Origin: Palsa-892 sp035295845
GTDB taxonomy: Bacteria > Pseudomonadota > Alphaproteobacteria > Rhizobiales > Xanthobacteraceae
Assembly (NCBI GenBank): GCA_035295845.1
Contig: DATGIF010000001.1
Span: 1-60,334 of the forward strand
Length of the DNA stretch: 60,334 nucleotides
Reading direction: 5' to 3'
Positions within the stretch are counted from its first letter, which is position 1. Every line of letters starts with the position of its first letter. Positions 44,170-53,907 of this stretch are shown one piece after another. A program made the translations under genes and the position numbers. A model generated the notes under the pieces. The model was not told the DNA's origin. It saw only the letters and a program-made list of their open reading frames with translations, and made no database searches.

Positions 44170-45960
44170 TCAGAATGCCTCCGCTGGGAGTTCCATGAGG
44201 CTGCCGGCGCCCGCCTGGATGCGCGCGAGATGCGCGGCGGTTTCGGGCAGCATGCGTTCCATGAAGAATTTTCCGGTCACGAGCTTGCTATCCATGCGCG
44301 GGCCCGCGCCATTGCCGTTCTTTTTCTGCGCAAGCGCCGCTTTCACTATCTGGGCCCACATATAGCCGAGCGCAACCAGGCCGAAGAGGTGCATGAAATC
44401 GTAGGAGCCGGCACCCGCATTGTCGGGCTTGGCCATTGCGTTCTGCATGAACCACATCGAGGCCTGTTGCAGATGGCCGAGGGCGTTCGCGAGCGGCGCG
44501 ACATAGGGCTTCATCTCGTCGCTCGAATTTTCCTTCACGAAGGCGGACACCTCGTTGAAGAAGGTCATCAGCGCGCGGCCGCCGTCCTTGGGCAATTTGC
44601 GGCCGACGAGGTCGAGCGCCTGGATGCCGTTGGCGCCCTCGTAAATCATGGCGATGCGGGCATCGCGCACGAACTGCTCCATGCCGTGCTCTTGAATGTA
44701 GCCGTGGCCGCCGAACACCTGCTGCGCCAGCACCGCATTCTCGAAGCCCTTGTCGGTGAAGACGCCTTTGATCACGGGCGTGATCAGGCCCATGTGATCG
44801 TCGGCCGCCTGGCGGGTTTTCTCGTCGTCGGATTGCAGCGCGACGTCGCCCTTGAGCGCCGTCCACAGCATCAGCGCGCGCGCCGCCTCATTGAAGGCGC
44901 GCATGGTCATCAGCATGCGGCGGATGTCGGGATGCACGATGATCGGATCGGCGGGCTTGTCCGGCGCCTTGACGCCGGAGATCGAACGGCCCTGCAGGCG
45001 ATCCTTGGCGTATTGGGCGGCGTTCTGATAGGCGACCTCGGAGAGCGCCAGCCCCTGGATGCCGACGCCGAGGCGCGCCTCATTCATCATCACGAACATC
45101 GCGTTCAAGCCGCGGTTCGCCTCGCCCACGAGCCAGCCGGTGGCGTTGTCATAGTTGATGACGCAGGTCGAATTGCCGTGAATGCCCATCTTTTCCTCGA
45201 TGGAGCCGCAGCTGACGCCGTTCGGTCCGCCGACCGAGCCGTCGGCCTTGACGGCGAGCTTCGGCGTCACGAACAGCGAGATGCCCTTGACGCCTTCGGG
45301 CGCGCCTTCGATGCGCGCGAGCACAAGGTGGACGATGTTCTTGGCAAGGTCATGCTCGCCGGCAGAAATAAAAATCTTGGTGCCGGAAATCTTGTAGCTG
45401 CCGTCCTTCTGCGGCACCGCCTTGGTGCGGATCTGGCCGAGATCGGTGCCGCATTGCGGCTCGGTGAGGTTCATGGTGCCCGACCACTCGCCGGACGCGA
45501 GCTTCGGCAGATATGTTTTCTTCTGCTCGTCATTGCCGTGGATCGCGAGCGCGCGATAAGCGCCCTTCGACAGCCCCGGATACATGCCGAAGGCCATGTT
45601 GGCGGCGGAAACGAATTCGTTCATGGCGGCGTCGACCGTGTGCGGCAGACCCTGGCCGCCATATTGCGTTTCGGCGGAAAGCCCGATCCAGCCGCCTTCG
45701 GCCATTTGCTTGTAAGCTTCCTTGAAGCCTTTCGGCGTCGTCACCGAACCGTCGGCGTTGCGCTTGCAGCCTTCCTTGTCGCCGACGCGGTTCAAGGGTT
45801 GCAGCACCTCCTCGCAGAACTTTCCGCCTTCGGAGAGAATGGCGCTGAGCGTGTCGAGGTTGGCGTCGGCGAAGCCCGGCAGGTTGTCGTAGCGCTCGAT
45901 GTGAAAGACATCCTTCAGGAGAAAGAGGACATCGTCGACGGGCGCTTTATAACTTGGCAT
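44170..45960 (-). CDS. fadE: Acyl-CoA dehydrogenase
   Basis: A 596-residue flavoprotein with an acyl-CoA dehydrogenase fold plus an N-terminal extension and C-terminal domain, as in the long DmdC/FadE-like group. Visible: LTEPQCGTDL, the FAD loop, and YEGANGIQALDLVGRKL, the base region in this class. It makes the trans-2-enoyl-CoA in beta-oxidation and passes electrons to ETF. 19 bases after the MerR regulator. Confidence 0.92.
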   Translation of the reverse strand: MPSYKAPVDDVLFLLKDVFHIERYDNLPGFADANLDTLSAILSEGGKFCEEVLQPLNRVGDKEGCKRNADGSVTTPKGFKEAYKQMAEGGWIGLSAETQYGGQGLPHTVDAAMNEFVSAANMAFGMYPGLSKGAYRALAIHGNDEQKKTYLPKLASGEWSGTMNLTEPQCGTDLGQIRTKAVPQKDGSYKISGTKIFISAGEHDLAKNIVHLVLARIEGAPEGVKGISLFVTPKLAVKADGSVGGPNGVSCGSIEEKMGIHGNSTCVINYDNATGWLVGEANRGLNAMFVMMNEARLGVGIQGLALSEVAYQNAAQYAKDRLQGRSISGVKAPDKPADPIIVHPDIRRMLMTMRAFNEAARALMLWTALKGDVALQSDDEKTRQAADDHMGLITPVIKGVFTDKGFENAVLAQQVFGGHGYIQEHGMEQFVRDARIAMIYEGANGIQALDLVGRKLPKDGGRALMTFFNEVSAFVKENSSDEMKPYVAPLANALGHLQQASMWFMQNAMAKPDNAGAGSYDFMHLFGLVALGYMWAQIVKAALAQKKNGNGAGPRMDSKLVTGKFFMERMLPETAAHLARIQAGAGSLMELPAEAF

Positions 45961-45979
45961 GGTCCCCTCCGGTTCGCGG

Positions 45980-46456
45980 CTATCCGCGCGCGGCGACTTT
46001 CTTGGCGATATGGTCGCTCGCGCGCTGCAGTTCGGCGATCGCGCGATCCAAATGCTGACGCTGGGATTTCAGGCGCTCGATCTGGTCGTGAAAGCGCTCG
46101 AGCGCGACCTTGAGCTGCGTCGCCTGGCCGTCGCCGAGATCGTAAAGGTCGAGCATGGCGCGAATCTCGTCGAGTGAAAAGCCGACGCACTTGCCCATGA
46201 TCGCAAGCTTCAGCCGCGCCCGGTCGCGCCGGTTGTAGATGCGTTCCTGGCCCTCGCGGCGGGGCGCGAGCAAGCCGCGCTCTTCATAGAAGCGAAGGGT
46301 ACGGGCGGTGACGTCGAATTCGCGCGAAAGGTCGCGGATCGAGAAGGTGTCGCGGTCAGCGCGCGTCCCCCAAACGTCAGGGTCGAAGCCTTCCACGAGG
46401 TTCGGCGCGTCCTTGCGCCGCTTGCTGTCGCCGACGGCGTCGGTGTTCCCGCGCAT
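45980..46456 (-). CDS. MerR-family regulator of the fad operon (LiuR-like)
   Basis: A 158-residue MerR protein: N-terminal extension (about 38 residues), winged helix (FSIRDLSREFDVTARTLRFYEERGLL), then a coiled-coil dimerisation helix. It lacks the Cys clusters of metal sensors, as in LiuR/PsrA-like regulators of acyl-CoA degradation. It heads the operon with fadE-fadA-fadJ, and its promoter has a palindromic operator in the spacer, so it probably autoregulates. ATG with GGGAGGAA upstream. Confidence 0.85.
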   Translation of the reverse strand: MRGNTDAVGDSKRRKDAPNLVEGFDPDVWGTRADRDTFSIRDLSREFDVTARTLRFYEERGLLAPRREGQERIYNRRDRARLKLAIMGKCVGFSLDEIRAMLDLYDLGDGQATQLKVALERFHDQIERLKSQRQHLDRAIAELQRASDHIAKKVAARG

Positions 46457-46480
46457 GGTTTCCTCCCGAGCGCGAGGAGC

Positions 46481-46509
46481 TCTATATAGCAGTTTACGTA
46501 AACGTCAAC
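46481..46509 (-). promoter_or_regulatory. MerR-type promoter and operator of the fad operon
   Basis: On the minus strand: -35 TTGACG (46508-46503), -10 TATAGA (46486-46481), 16-base spacer. The perfect palindrome GTTTACGTAAAC (46492-46503) lies across the -35 end and spacer, giving TTTACGTAAACGTCAA overall, close to LiuR-type sites. The geometry is the MerR one. The transcription start would be a few bases downstream, about 15-20 bases before the ribosome site. Confidence 0.75.
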
Positions 46510-46665
46510 TTCTTTCGAACCCCCCGCCCGATCACTTCTTTATGCGGCGATGAGAGCGGGTTTTAACCCCCCATTTACCCTGCGAATGAAAGGTTACGGC
46601 TGAGGGAGCGTTGCTCATCGCCGATTCCGTGCACACGGCCCCGCGCTCCCGATCGGAACCGTCGA

Positions 46666-49600
46666 ATGACCGCAAGTGTCCCGTGGAGCGTCAACGCGGT
46701 GGAGCCCGATACCTGGGCCACGGCCCGGGAGGCCGCCCGCCGTTCCGGTCTTTCGGTCGGCGAATGGCTGGAAGCGGCGATCCGCGAAACCGCGAGCGGC
46801 GCGGAATCGCCCCGCGGCTCGCATCACCGCCGCCCGGAGGCGAACCGCCTCGAGCAACGGCTCGACGATATTTCCGACCGGCTCGATCATTTCATGCGGC
46901 ACGAGCCGCGCGAGCGCGGCGACAGAAGCCGCGAGCGTGAGAGCGGGCTTGCGCATTCGGTCGACGCCCTCACCCAGCGGATCGAAACATTGATCGGCGA
47001 CGTCCGCGCGGGCGACCAGGGCACGCCGCATCACATCAAGACCGCGATCGACCGGCTGGACAGCCGGATTGAATCGCTATTCACGCAGAACCGGTCGGTG
47101 GCCGCCGCGCGCGAGCCCGAAATTGAACGCAGGCTCTCCGACATTGCGCGCACCGTCGAAACGATGAGCCGGCGCATCGAGCAGGAAAACGCACGCCACG
47201 CGGCGCCCTCGATTTCTCCTTCGATCGCCGAACTTGATGCGGCGATCGCCGAGATCACGATCCGGCAGGCGGCGCTCGACCAGGGCGTGTCGAGCGGCGA
47301 TCTCGAGCAGCGGTTGGCTGCGATCGACGCGCGCTTCGGGCTCAGCCGGCGTGCGGGACCGGATCTTTCGAATCTCGAGCACCAGCTCAAGACCATGGCC
47401 GACGAAATGCAGGCGCTCCGGCGCGCGAGCGTGCAGGCCGATTCCATCGAGACCGTGCGGCGCGAGGTCGCCGAGCTTTCGCGCACGCTTGCGGAACTTG
47501 CGCCGCGGCGTGCGATCGAGACGCTGGAGCGCACGATCGAGGCGCTCGCCCGCCGCATTGACCGCGTTTCCTTCGCGCATGCGGACGGGAGTGCCACCGA
47601 AATCATCGAGGCGCTGAAGGAAATCCACGGCTCGCTCGCCAATGTGCGTCCGGCCGAGAATTTCGCCGCCGTCGAGCAGGATTTGCAGGCGCTTTCGGGC
47701 AAGCTCGATCAGCTCAATGCGCGCACCATCGACGGCGCCACCATCGACCGCCTGCAATCGCAGGCTGCGGAAATCCGCGAGCTCGTTTCGAATGCGCTTC
47801 CGAGCGAGGCGATGAAATCGCTCGTGAGCCAGATCGAGACGCTGACCCACCGGTTCGAAAACCCGCCGGCCGCTTCCAATGACGGCGCGGTGCTCGACGT
47901 CGTGAGCGCTTTGGAGCGGCGCATCGACGCCTTCGCCGAACGGGTGGAGTCGGCGGCGCGAGAGCCCGCGGGCGGAGCCGTGCTCGACGATATCCGGCAG
48001 CGGCTCGAACAGATCGAAGGCGCGCTTGAGCGCGGCGACCGCGGCGAGCCGGGCGGCCTAGAGACTACGATGAAGAGCCTCGTCGACAAGCTCGCGGCGG
48101 CGGAGATGAAGCTTGCTAGCGTCGGCAATCTCGAGCGGGGCCTCAACGATCTCTTCGGCCAAATTCGCGAAGTGCGCGCGAATGCGATTGACGTCGCCGA
48201 ACGGGCCGCGCGCCCGGCTTCGCCCGTGTCCGCGAAACCGGCCGAGCCGGAGGCAAAAATTCCACCCACGCCGCGCGTTACCGAGATGCGGCAAGAGGCG
48301 GTGTCGCCGCCGATCGCGCCCGCGATCCGCGCGGTGCCGCGTCCGATTGCGGGCGATCCGGAAACCGCTTCCGTCACCAGCGCCAGCGAAGAAGGCGGCG
48401 ATTATCCGCTGGAGCCGGGTTCCGGCTCGCCGCATCCGCGTGGCACGCAAAGTGCCGCCCAGCGCATCGCGCAATCAGAGGCCGCCCTCGGTGGAATCGT
48501 GTCGAAGCTGCCCGAGAGCGCGGTCATGCGGACGTCCGATTTCATCGCCGCCGCAAGGCGCGCCGCGCAAGCAGCGGCCGCCGAGCAGACGGCACCCGCC
48601 GCCGGCTCGAAGGACGTGAAGGCCAAGGCCGAGGGCAAGCCCGGCCGCACGCGGGCATTGTTTATCGGGCTCGTGGCGGTGCTTTTGATCTTCGGCGTCG
48701 TGCGTTTCGGCGGCGCCTTGATGCCGCACTTCTTCCACGATGAAGCGCCGTCTACCGAGACGCCGCAGGTCGAGCCCGAACCGAAGGCAGAGCCCGCGCC
48801 GAGGACGGAGCCGGCGCCGGTCGACAAGCAATCGGCACTTCCCGCCACGCAAGAGCCCGCGATCGTGAGCGCCCCGCCGTCGGGGGTCATCGGCCGCGCG
48901 CCGGCGGCGAGCCTGCTCGCGAAGCCCGAGACCGAACCCGAGGCGACCGGCTCGATCAAAACCGCGAAACCCGCGAAAACCGCGAACGCGCCGGAGAGCA
49001 AGGAGACGCCTCCACGCGCCCCCGCGGAGCTTCCGGCCACGATCGGAACGCCCGCCCTGCGCGCGGCGGCGATCGCCGCCGATCCCGTCGCCGCCTACGA
49101 GATCGGCAACCGCTGGTTCGAGGGCCGCGGCGTTCAGACGAATACCGCCGAGGCGCGGCGCTGGTTCGAGATCGCGCTTTCGCGCGGTTCCGCTCCTGCC
49201 GCCTACCGGCTCGGCAATATTTACGAGAAAGGCTACGGCACCGCGAAGAATTCCGCCGAGGCGCGCCGCTATTACACGATCGCGGCCGAAGCGGGCCACG
49301 CCAAGGCCATGCACAATCTCGCCGTTCTCTATTCCGAGGGGGTCGACGGCAAGCCCGATTACAAGACCGCCGCGCGCTGGTTCCGCATGGCGGCCGACCG
49401 CAACGTCCGCGACAGCCAATATAATCTCGGCGTGCTCTATGCGCGCGGCTTCGGCATGGACCAGAATTTGGCTGAATCGTTCCGCTGGTTCGCGCTCGCC
49501 GCGACCCAGGGCGATGCCGACGCCGGCAAGAAACGCGACGATGTGGCAAGCCACCTCGATCCCCAGACTTTGACCGCGGCGAAGCTCGCGGTGCAGACCT

Positions 49601-49701
49601 GGTCGGCAACCCCGCTCGATGACGCCGCCAATAATGTTCACCTTAAGCCCGAATGGGAAAAGGCCGAGGCGGCGCCGCGCAAGCGAACAGTCAAGAACTA
49701 A
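46666..49701 (+). CDS. PodJ-like coiled-coil membrane protein with C-terminal Sel1 repeats
   Basis: A 1011-residue protein: an N-terminal helix (ARRSGLSVGEWLEAAI), a long heptad-repeat coiled coil (about 60-520), a Pro/Ala-rich stretch, one membrane helix near residues 660-682 (FIGLVAVLLIFGVV), a Pro/Glu/Lys-rich linker, and four or so Sel1 repeats (about 800-965) ending in a basic tail. The layout is that of PodJ polar-organiser proteins, with a cytoplasmic coiled coil and periplasmic repeats. Function as a polarity factor is inferred. Confidence 0.75.
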   Translation: MTASVPWSVNAVEPDTWATAREAARRSGLSVGEWLEAAIRETASGAESPRGSHHRRPEANRLEQRLDDISDRLDHFMRHEPRERGDRSRERESGLAHSVDALTQRIETLIGDVRAGDQGTPHHIKTAIDRLDSRIESLFTQNRSVAAAREPEIERRLSDIARTVETMSRRIEQENARHAAPSISPSIAELDAAIAEITIRQAALDQGVSSGDLEQRLAAIDARFGLSRRAGPDLSNLEHQLKTMADEMQALRRASVQADSIETVRREVAELSRTLAELAPRRAIETLERTIEALARRIDRVSFAHADGSATEIIEALKEIHGSLANVRPAENFAAVEQDLQALSGKLDQLNARTIDGATIDRLQSQAAEIRELVSNALPSEAMKSLVSQIETLTHRFENPPAASNDGAVLDVVSALERRIDAFAERVESAAREPAGGAVLDDIRQRLEQIEGALERGDRGEPGGLETTMKSLVDKLAAAEMKLASVGNLERGLNDLFGQIREVRANAIDVAERAARPASPVSAKPAEPEAKIPPTPRVTEMRQEAVSPPIAPAIRAVPRPIAGDPETASVTSASEEGGDYPLEPGSGSPHPRGTQSAAQRIAQSEAALGGIVSKLPESAVMRTSDFIAAARRAAQAAAAEQTAPAAGSKDVKAKAEGKPGRTRALFIGLVAVLLIFGVVRFGGALMPHFFHDEAPSTETPQVEPEPKAEPAPRTEPAPVDKQSALPATQEPAIVSAPPSGVIGRAPAASLLAKPETEPEATGSIKTAKPAKTANAPESKETPPRAPAELPATIGTPALRAAAIAADPVAAYEIGNRWFEGRGVQTNTAEARRWFEIALSRGSAPAAYRLGNIYEKGYGTAKNSAEARRYYTIAAEAGHAKAMHNLAVLYSEGVDGKPDYKTAARWFRMAADRNVRDSQYNLGVLYARGFGMDQNLAESFRWFALAATQGDADAGKKRDDVASHLDPQTLTAAKLAVQTWSATPLDDAANNVHLKPEWEKAEAAPRKRTVKN

Positions 49702-49799
49702 CCTTCGTCCGCGACTTTGATTGACAAGTGCTGCGGGCGGCTTTTGATGCAGGATCGCCGCCCGACGGGCGGCCGCCTAAGCCCCGCGGATAACTGCCC

Positions 49800-50726
49800 G
49801 TGCCCATTTATCTTCCGATTGCCGAGCTGCCGGTCAACGTATTCCTGATCCTCGGACTCGGCCTCGCGATCGGATTCATCTCCGGCATGTTCGGCATCGG
49901 CGGCGGCTTCCTCCTGACCCCGCTCCTGATCCTCATCGGCATTCCGCCCGCGGTGGCGGTGGCGAGCGTGCCGAGCCACATGGCGGCATCCTCGTTTTCG
50001 GGCGCAATCAGCTATTGGCGGAAGCGGCTTGTCGATTGGGGGCTTGGCTTCGTACTGCTCTCGGGCGCGATGCTGGGGACGGCTTCGGGCGTCTGGTTCT
50101 TCGCGCTTCTGCGACGCTTCGGACAACTCGATCTCTTTATCGCCTTGGCTTACATCGTCCTGCTCACCATCGTCGGCACGATGACAGCGGCGGAAAGCCT
50201 GCGCGCGATCGTGCGGTCGTGGCGCGGCACGCCGCCGATCCTGCGGCGGCCCGGCACGCACGCCTGGTTCCACGGCCTGCCGTTCAAGCTCCGCTTTCGC
50301 CAGTCGCGCATCTATGTCTCGGCGGTTCCGGTCACGGTGATCGGCTTTGCCGCGGGCTTCATCGGCGCCGTGATGGGCGTCGGCGGCGGCTTTCTCCTGG
50401 TCCCCGCCCTCATCTACCTCATGCGCGTGCCGACCACGGTGGCGGTGGGGACATCCCTTTTTCTCACCCTGATGACGATGCTGGTGGCGACGGTGCTGCA
50501 CGCGATCGAAAACCGCACGGTCGACGCGGTGCTCGCGCTCGTCTTGATGCTCGGCGGCGTGTTCGGCGCCCAGTTCGGCGCCCGCGCCGGGCAGGCGATC
50601 CGCGCCGAGCAGTTGCGCCTGTTGCTGGGGATCTTGATCATCGCCGTCGGCGTGCGCGTCGCCGCCGACCTCGTGAGCAAGCCCGTTGAGCTATTCTCGG
50701 TGGTTCCCAAGGAGATCTGGGAATGA
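49800..50726 (+). CDS. TauE/SafE-family membrane transporter
   Basis: A 308-residue protein with about eight membrane helices and the family's two glycine motifs, SGMFGIGGGFLLTPLL and GAVMGVGGGFLLVPAL, as internal repeats. Family members export sulfite, sulfoacetate or other organosulfonates. GTG start. The stop overlaps the next gene by ATGA. In other alphaproteobacteria it is paired with a TIGR02186-type protein, as here. Confidence 0.85.
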   Translation: MPIYLPIAELPVNVFLILGLGLAIGFISGMFGIGGGFLLTPLLILIGIPPAVAVASVPSHMAASSFSGAISYWRKRLVDWGLGFVLLSGAMLGTASGVWFFALLRRFGQLDLFIALAYIVLLTIVGTMTAAESLRAIVRSWRGTPPILRRPGTHAWFHGLPFKLRFRQSRIYVSAVPVTVIGFAAGFIGAVMGVGGGFLLVPALIYLMRVPTTVAVGTSLFLTLMTMLVATVLHAIENRTVDAVLALVLMLGGVFGAQFGARAGQAIRAEQLRLLLGILIIAVGVRVAADLVSKPVELFSVVPKEIWE

Positions 50727-51511
50727 AGCGGGATGTTGTCACGCGATCAACGATGGCCGCGGCCTTGGGCGCCGCGTGTCTCCTCGCAACACCGGCGACC
50801 GCCGAGCGGCTTGTCACCTCGGTTTCCACCCACCGCGTCCTGATCAATTCGAATTTCAGCGGCACGGAGCTTGTTCTCTTCGGCATCGTCGACGATGCGC
50901 CCGCGGGCACGCTGATCGGCGCCTACGACGTCGTCGTGAGCGTGCGCGGGCCGGCGCGCTCTTACGTCACGCGGCACAAGGAACGAGTGCTCGGCCTGTG
51001 GGTCAATACCGACTCGCGCGACTTTGACCAGGTCCCATCCTATCTCGCCGTGCTCAGCAACAAGCCGATTGCCGAGATCGGCTCGCCGGAGATGCTGCGC
51101 CGCTACCGGATCGGGCTCGTCAATAACGTGCTGCCGCCGCAGGCCGGCAGCGACGTCTCCGACGTGCCGCCGGAAGATTCGTTCCGCGGCGCGTTCCTGC
51201 GGGTGAAGACCAACGAGGGCGCCTATACGGCCGATCCCAAGGGAATCACGTTCCTCACGCCGCGGTTCTTCCGCGCCGCCGTGCCGATTCCGGGAACGGC
51301 GCAGACCGGCGACTATGACGTCGAAACGCTCTTGATCGCCAAGGGCGCCATGCTCGCGCAACAGCAAACCGCAATCGAGGTGGTGAAGACGGGCTTCGAG
51401 GCGGCGGTCGCGCAGGAAGCGCGCAATCACCGCTTCTTCTACGGCCTCGGCACGGCACTCCTCGCGCTGATTACGGGCCTCATTGCCACGCTCCTCTTCC
51501 GCTACGATTGA
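50723..51511 (+). CDS. TIGR02186-like periplasmic protein with C-terminal anchor
   Basis: A 262-residue protein: signal peptide (about 1-27), a beta-rich mature domain (FSGTELVLFGIVDD, VVVSVRGPARSYVTRHKE), and a C-terminal membrane helix (LLALITGLIATLLF). It matches my memory of TIGR02186 proteins, always next to TauE-type permeases. It is co-translated with the permease, so a sensor or accessory part of the exporter is plausible. Confidence 0.7.
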   Translation: MKRDVVTRSTMAAALGAACLLATPATAERLVTSVSTHRVLINSNFSGTELVLFGIVDDAPAGTLIGAYDVVVSVRGPARSYVTRHKERVLGLWVNTDSRDFDQVPSYLAVLSNKPIAEIGSPEMLRRYRIGLVNNVLPPQAGSDVSDVPPEDSFRGAFLRVKTNEGAYTADPKGITFLTPRFFRAAVPIPGTAQTGDYDVETLLIAKGAMLAQQQTAIEVVKTGFEAAVAQEARNHRFFYGLGTALLALITGLIATLLFRYD

Positions 51512-52437
51512 GCGCCATTTCGCAGGACGGCAACGAGGCCTGCCACCGGCGCATTCTTTTCCATGCGGGTCGAGGCCTTCGCGAGATAGCTGACCACGAG
51601 CGAGGCTTCCGCCGCGACCGCGCGCAGATGCGGCTCGCCATGCGCAAAGCGCAGCGTATCGCGCAGGATCACGCCATCGCCCGGATGCGTTTCGATGCTG
51701 AAGGCGATCGCGCCGCCGGCCGCGAGCCGCGATGCCGCCATCTGCAGGACCGGCGACAGGTCATCGAGATATACGAACACGTCGGCGGCAAGGATCAGAT
51801 CGAATAGCCGCGGGTCCGCCCCTAGAAACGAAATCAGATCGCCGGCATTGAGCGCGTCGTAAATCTTTTTTCGTTCGGCGATGGCGAGCATCGCGGGCGA
51901 AAGATCGACCCCGACGAGCTCGTCCGCTCGTTTGCGGACCGCCTCGCCCATGAGGCCGGTGCCGCATCCAAGATCGAGCACGCGGTGAAAACGACGATCC
52001 CGGCCGCAAGTCTCGTCGATCGCGGCGCGTAAAAGATCGGGGCCGCGATAGTGAAGCGCATCCCGAAGCTCGCGATCGAAGCGCGGGGCATATTGATCGA
52101 ACAGCGTGCGAACATAGGCCCCGGTCATCGCGCCTAATCCATCGCCCTCGCCAAGGCGGGCAAGCCGCAAAGCCGTTCCCAGCCGGTCGGCGGGATCGAG
52201 CGCGAGCGTGCGGCGATAGGCTTCGATGGCGCCGCCGCGATCGCCCGCCTGTTCGCGTGCGCCCGCAAGCAGAAACCATCCGGCCACGAAGCCGGGCGCG
52301 CGCGCGAGCGTTTCCTCGAGCAATTTGGCGGCGGCATCCGCCTCGCCGCGCGCGAGCAAGCCGTCCGCCCATTCGAAGCGGCGATCGAGAAGCGGATCGC
52401 CGGAGGAAATAAAGAGCGAGGCCGAGCGCATGGGCAT
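51502..52437 (-). CDS. TPR-linked SAM-dependent methyltransferase
   Basis: A ~311-residue protein: N-terminal TPR-like helices (about 20-100), then a class I methyltransferase domain with motif I VLDLGCGTGLMG, motif II VGVDLSPAML and motif III LILAADVFVYL. ATG at 52437 is the likely start; a TTG at 52455 is possible. The last ten bases overlap the convergent TIGR02186 gene. Substrate unknown. Confidence 0.8.
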   Translation of the reverse strand: MPMRSASLFISSGDPLLDRRFEWADGLLARGEADAAAKLLEETLARAPGFVAGWFLLAGAREQAGDRGGAIEAYRRTLALDPADRLGTALRLARLGEGDGLGAMTGAYVRTLFDQYAPRFDRELRDALHYRGPDLLRAAIDETCGRDRRFHRVLDLGCGTGLMGEAVRKRADELVGVDLSPAMLAIAERKKIYDALNAGDLISFLGADPRLFDLILAADVFVYLDDLSPVLQMAASRLAAGGAIAFSIETHPGDGVILRDTLRFAHGEPHLRAVAAEASLVVSYLAKASTRMEKNAPVAGLVAVLRNGAQS

Positions 52438-52539
52438 TTCCGAATATGAAACCAAGCGCCTTTTCGCCCCTTGCGGTCAAGCCAAGCCTCGCCTACCTGC
52501 CCTCACCGTGCTAGACGAGCGCGCGGAACGGAGAAGATC

Positions 52540-52818
52540 ATGGCCGATAATCAACTCGAGCGGTTTTTCGGGGGCTCGCCCGTCTGGGTGGTCGTACGGC
52601 TGATCCTGTTGTCGATCGTGATCGGCGTGCTTCTGCACGTCCTCGGCTTCGATCCGTGGAACATCTGGTGGAGTCTGGAGCGCCTCGTCCGCCGCATCAT
52701 CAATCTCGGCTGGGACGCGATCGATTCGATCTGGCGTTATTTCATCCTCGGCGCGGTGCTCGTGTTTCCGATCTGGCTGATCGTGCGGCTCGCGCGCACG
52801 GGCTCGCAGCGGATGTAA
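52540..52818 (+). CDS. DUF6460-like small membrane protein
   Basis: A 92-residue protein with two membrane helices (about 18-39 and 66-84) separated by a conserved-looking loop (DPWNIWWSLERLVRRI). ATG with GGAGAAG upstream. The stop is immediately adjacent to the convergent pyrD stop. Function unknown; membership of DUF6460 is from memory. Confidence 0.65.
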   Translation: MADNQLERFFGGSPVWVVVRLILLSIVIGVLLHVLGFDPWNIWWSLERLVRRIINLGWDAIDSIWRYFILGAVLVFPIWLIVRLARTGSQRM

Positions 52819-53907
52819 TCAGGTCGGCCACGGCTCCGCCGCGATCGCGCGCGCCTCGACGCCGATCGCATCCACGATCGAGACATAGCCGGAACGCCGG
52901 AGGCGATTCTCAAGGCCGCGCTTGATCCTGCCGATCAGTCCGAAGCCCTGGAAGACCATGCCGGTGTAAAGCTGCACGAGCGAGGCGCCGGCGAGAATCT
53001 TCGTCCAGGCGGCTTCCGCCGAATCGATGCCGCCGACGCCGACGAGCGGCATCTCGTGGCCGACGCGACGGAAGGTCTCCGCCAGCATCCAGGTCGACAG
53101 CGAAAAAAGCGGCCGGCCCGAGAGGCCACCCTCCTCGCGTGCGGCGGCATCGCGCAACATCGCCGGCCTTGTCACCGTCGTGTTCGAGACGATGAGGCCG
53201 TCGGCGCCGCGCCGCTGCGCAATCGCCACGAGGTCGTCGAGTTCGGCGAGCGACAGATCCGGCGAAATTTTCAGCAACAGCGCCTTGCGGCCCGCCCGCT
53301 CGGCGGCACGGTCGCGCGCCTCGATGCTGCGGGCGAGGAGATCGTCGAGCAGCGATGCTCCCTGCAGGTCGCGCAACCCGGGCGTATTGGGCGAGGAGAC
53401 ATTGATGACGAGATAGCTCGCGAGCGGCGCGAAAGTTTCGATGCCGGCCACGTAATCGGCGATGCGGTCGCGCGAATCGCGATTGGCACCGATATTGACC
53501 CCGACGACGCCGCCGAGATGCCCGCGCTCCGCGAGCCGCGCGGCGGTGGCCGCAAAACCCTGATTGTTGAAGCCGAGCCGGTTGATGACGCCTTGCGCCG
53601 CCTTCAGCCGGAAGAGACGCGGCTTCGGGTTGCCGATTTGCGGCCTCGGCGTCAGCGTGCCGACTTCGGTAAAGCCGAAGCCGAGACCCAGGGCCGCGTC
53701 CATGACCTCGGCGTTCTTGTCGAAGCCGGCCGCGAGCCCGACCGGGTTGGGGAAATCGAGCCCGAACACCGAGAGGCCGAGAAGGGGGTCATCGCGGCCG
53801 GTCGAGAGCGATGGCAAGAGCTTCAGCGCGTTGAGGGCGAGCCGATGCGCTTCCTCGGCGTCGATGAGCGCGGCAAAGGGCCGCGCATAATCGATCAATC
53901 GAATCAC
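52819..53907 (-). CDS. pyrD: Dihydroorotate dehydrogenase (quinone)
   Basis: A 362-residue class 2 (membrane-associated, FMN) enzyme of pyrimidine synthesis: N-terminal amphipathic helices (YARPFAALIDAEEAHRLAL), GLAAGFDKNAE, NVSSPNTPGLRDLQ (catalytic Ser region), and the FMN-phosphate loop LVGVGGI. GTG start at 53907. Oxidises dihydroorotate with ubiquinone. Confidence 0.94.
   Translation of the reverse strand: MIRLIDYARPFAALIDAEEAHRLALNALKLLPSLSTGRDDPLLGLSVFGLDFPNPVGLAAGFDKNAEVMDAALGLGFGFTEVGTLTPRPQIGNPKPRLFRLKAAQGVINRLGFNNQGFAATAARLAERGHLGGVVGVNIGANRDSRDRIADYVAGIETFAPLASYLVINVSSPNTPGLRDLQGASLLDDLLARSIEARDRAAERAGRKALLLKISPDLSLAELDDLVAIAQRRGADGLIVSNTTVTRPAMLRDAAAREEGGLSGRPLFSLSTWMLAETFRRVGHEMPLVGVGGIDSAEAAWTKILAGASLVQLYTGMVFQGFGLIGRIKRGLENRLRRSGYVSIVDAIGVEARAIAAEPWPT

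Noticed and set aside
49757..49773. Hairpin GCCGCCC/GGGCGGC as terminator of the PodJ-like gene
   Set aside because: The loop is three bases and no T-run follows; too weak to call.
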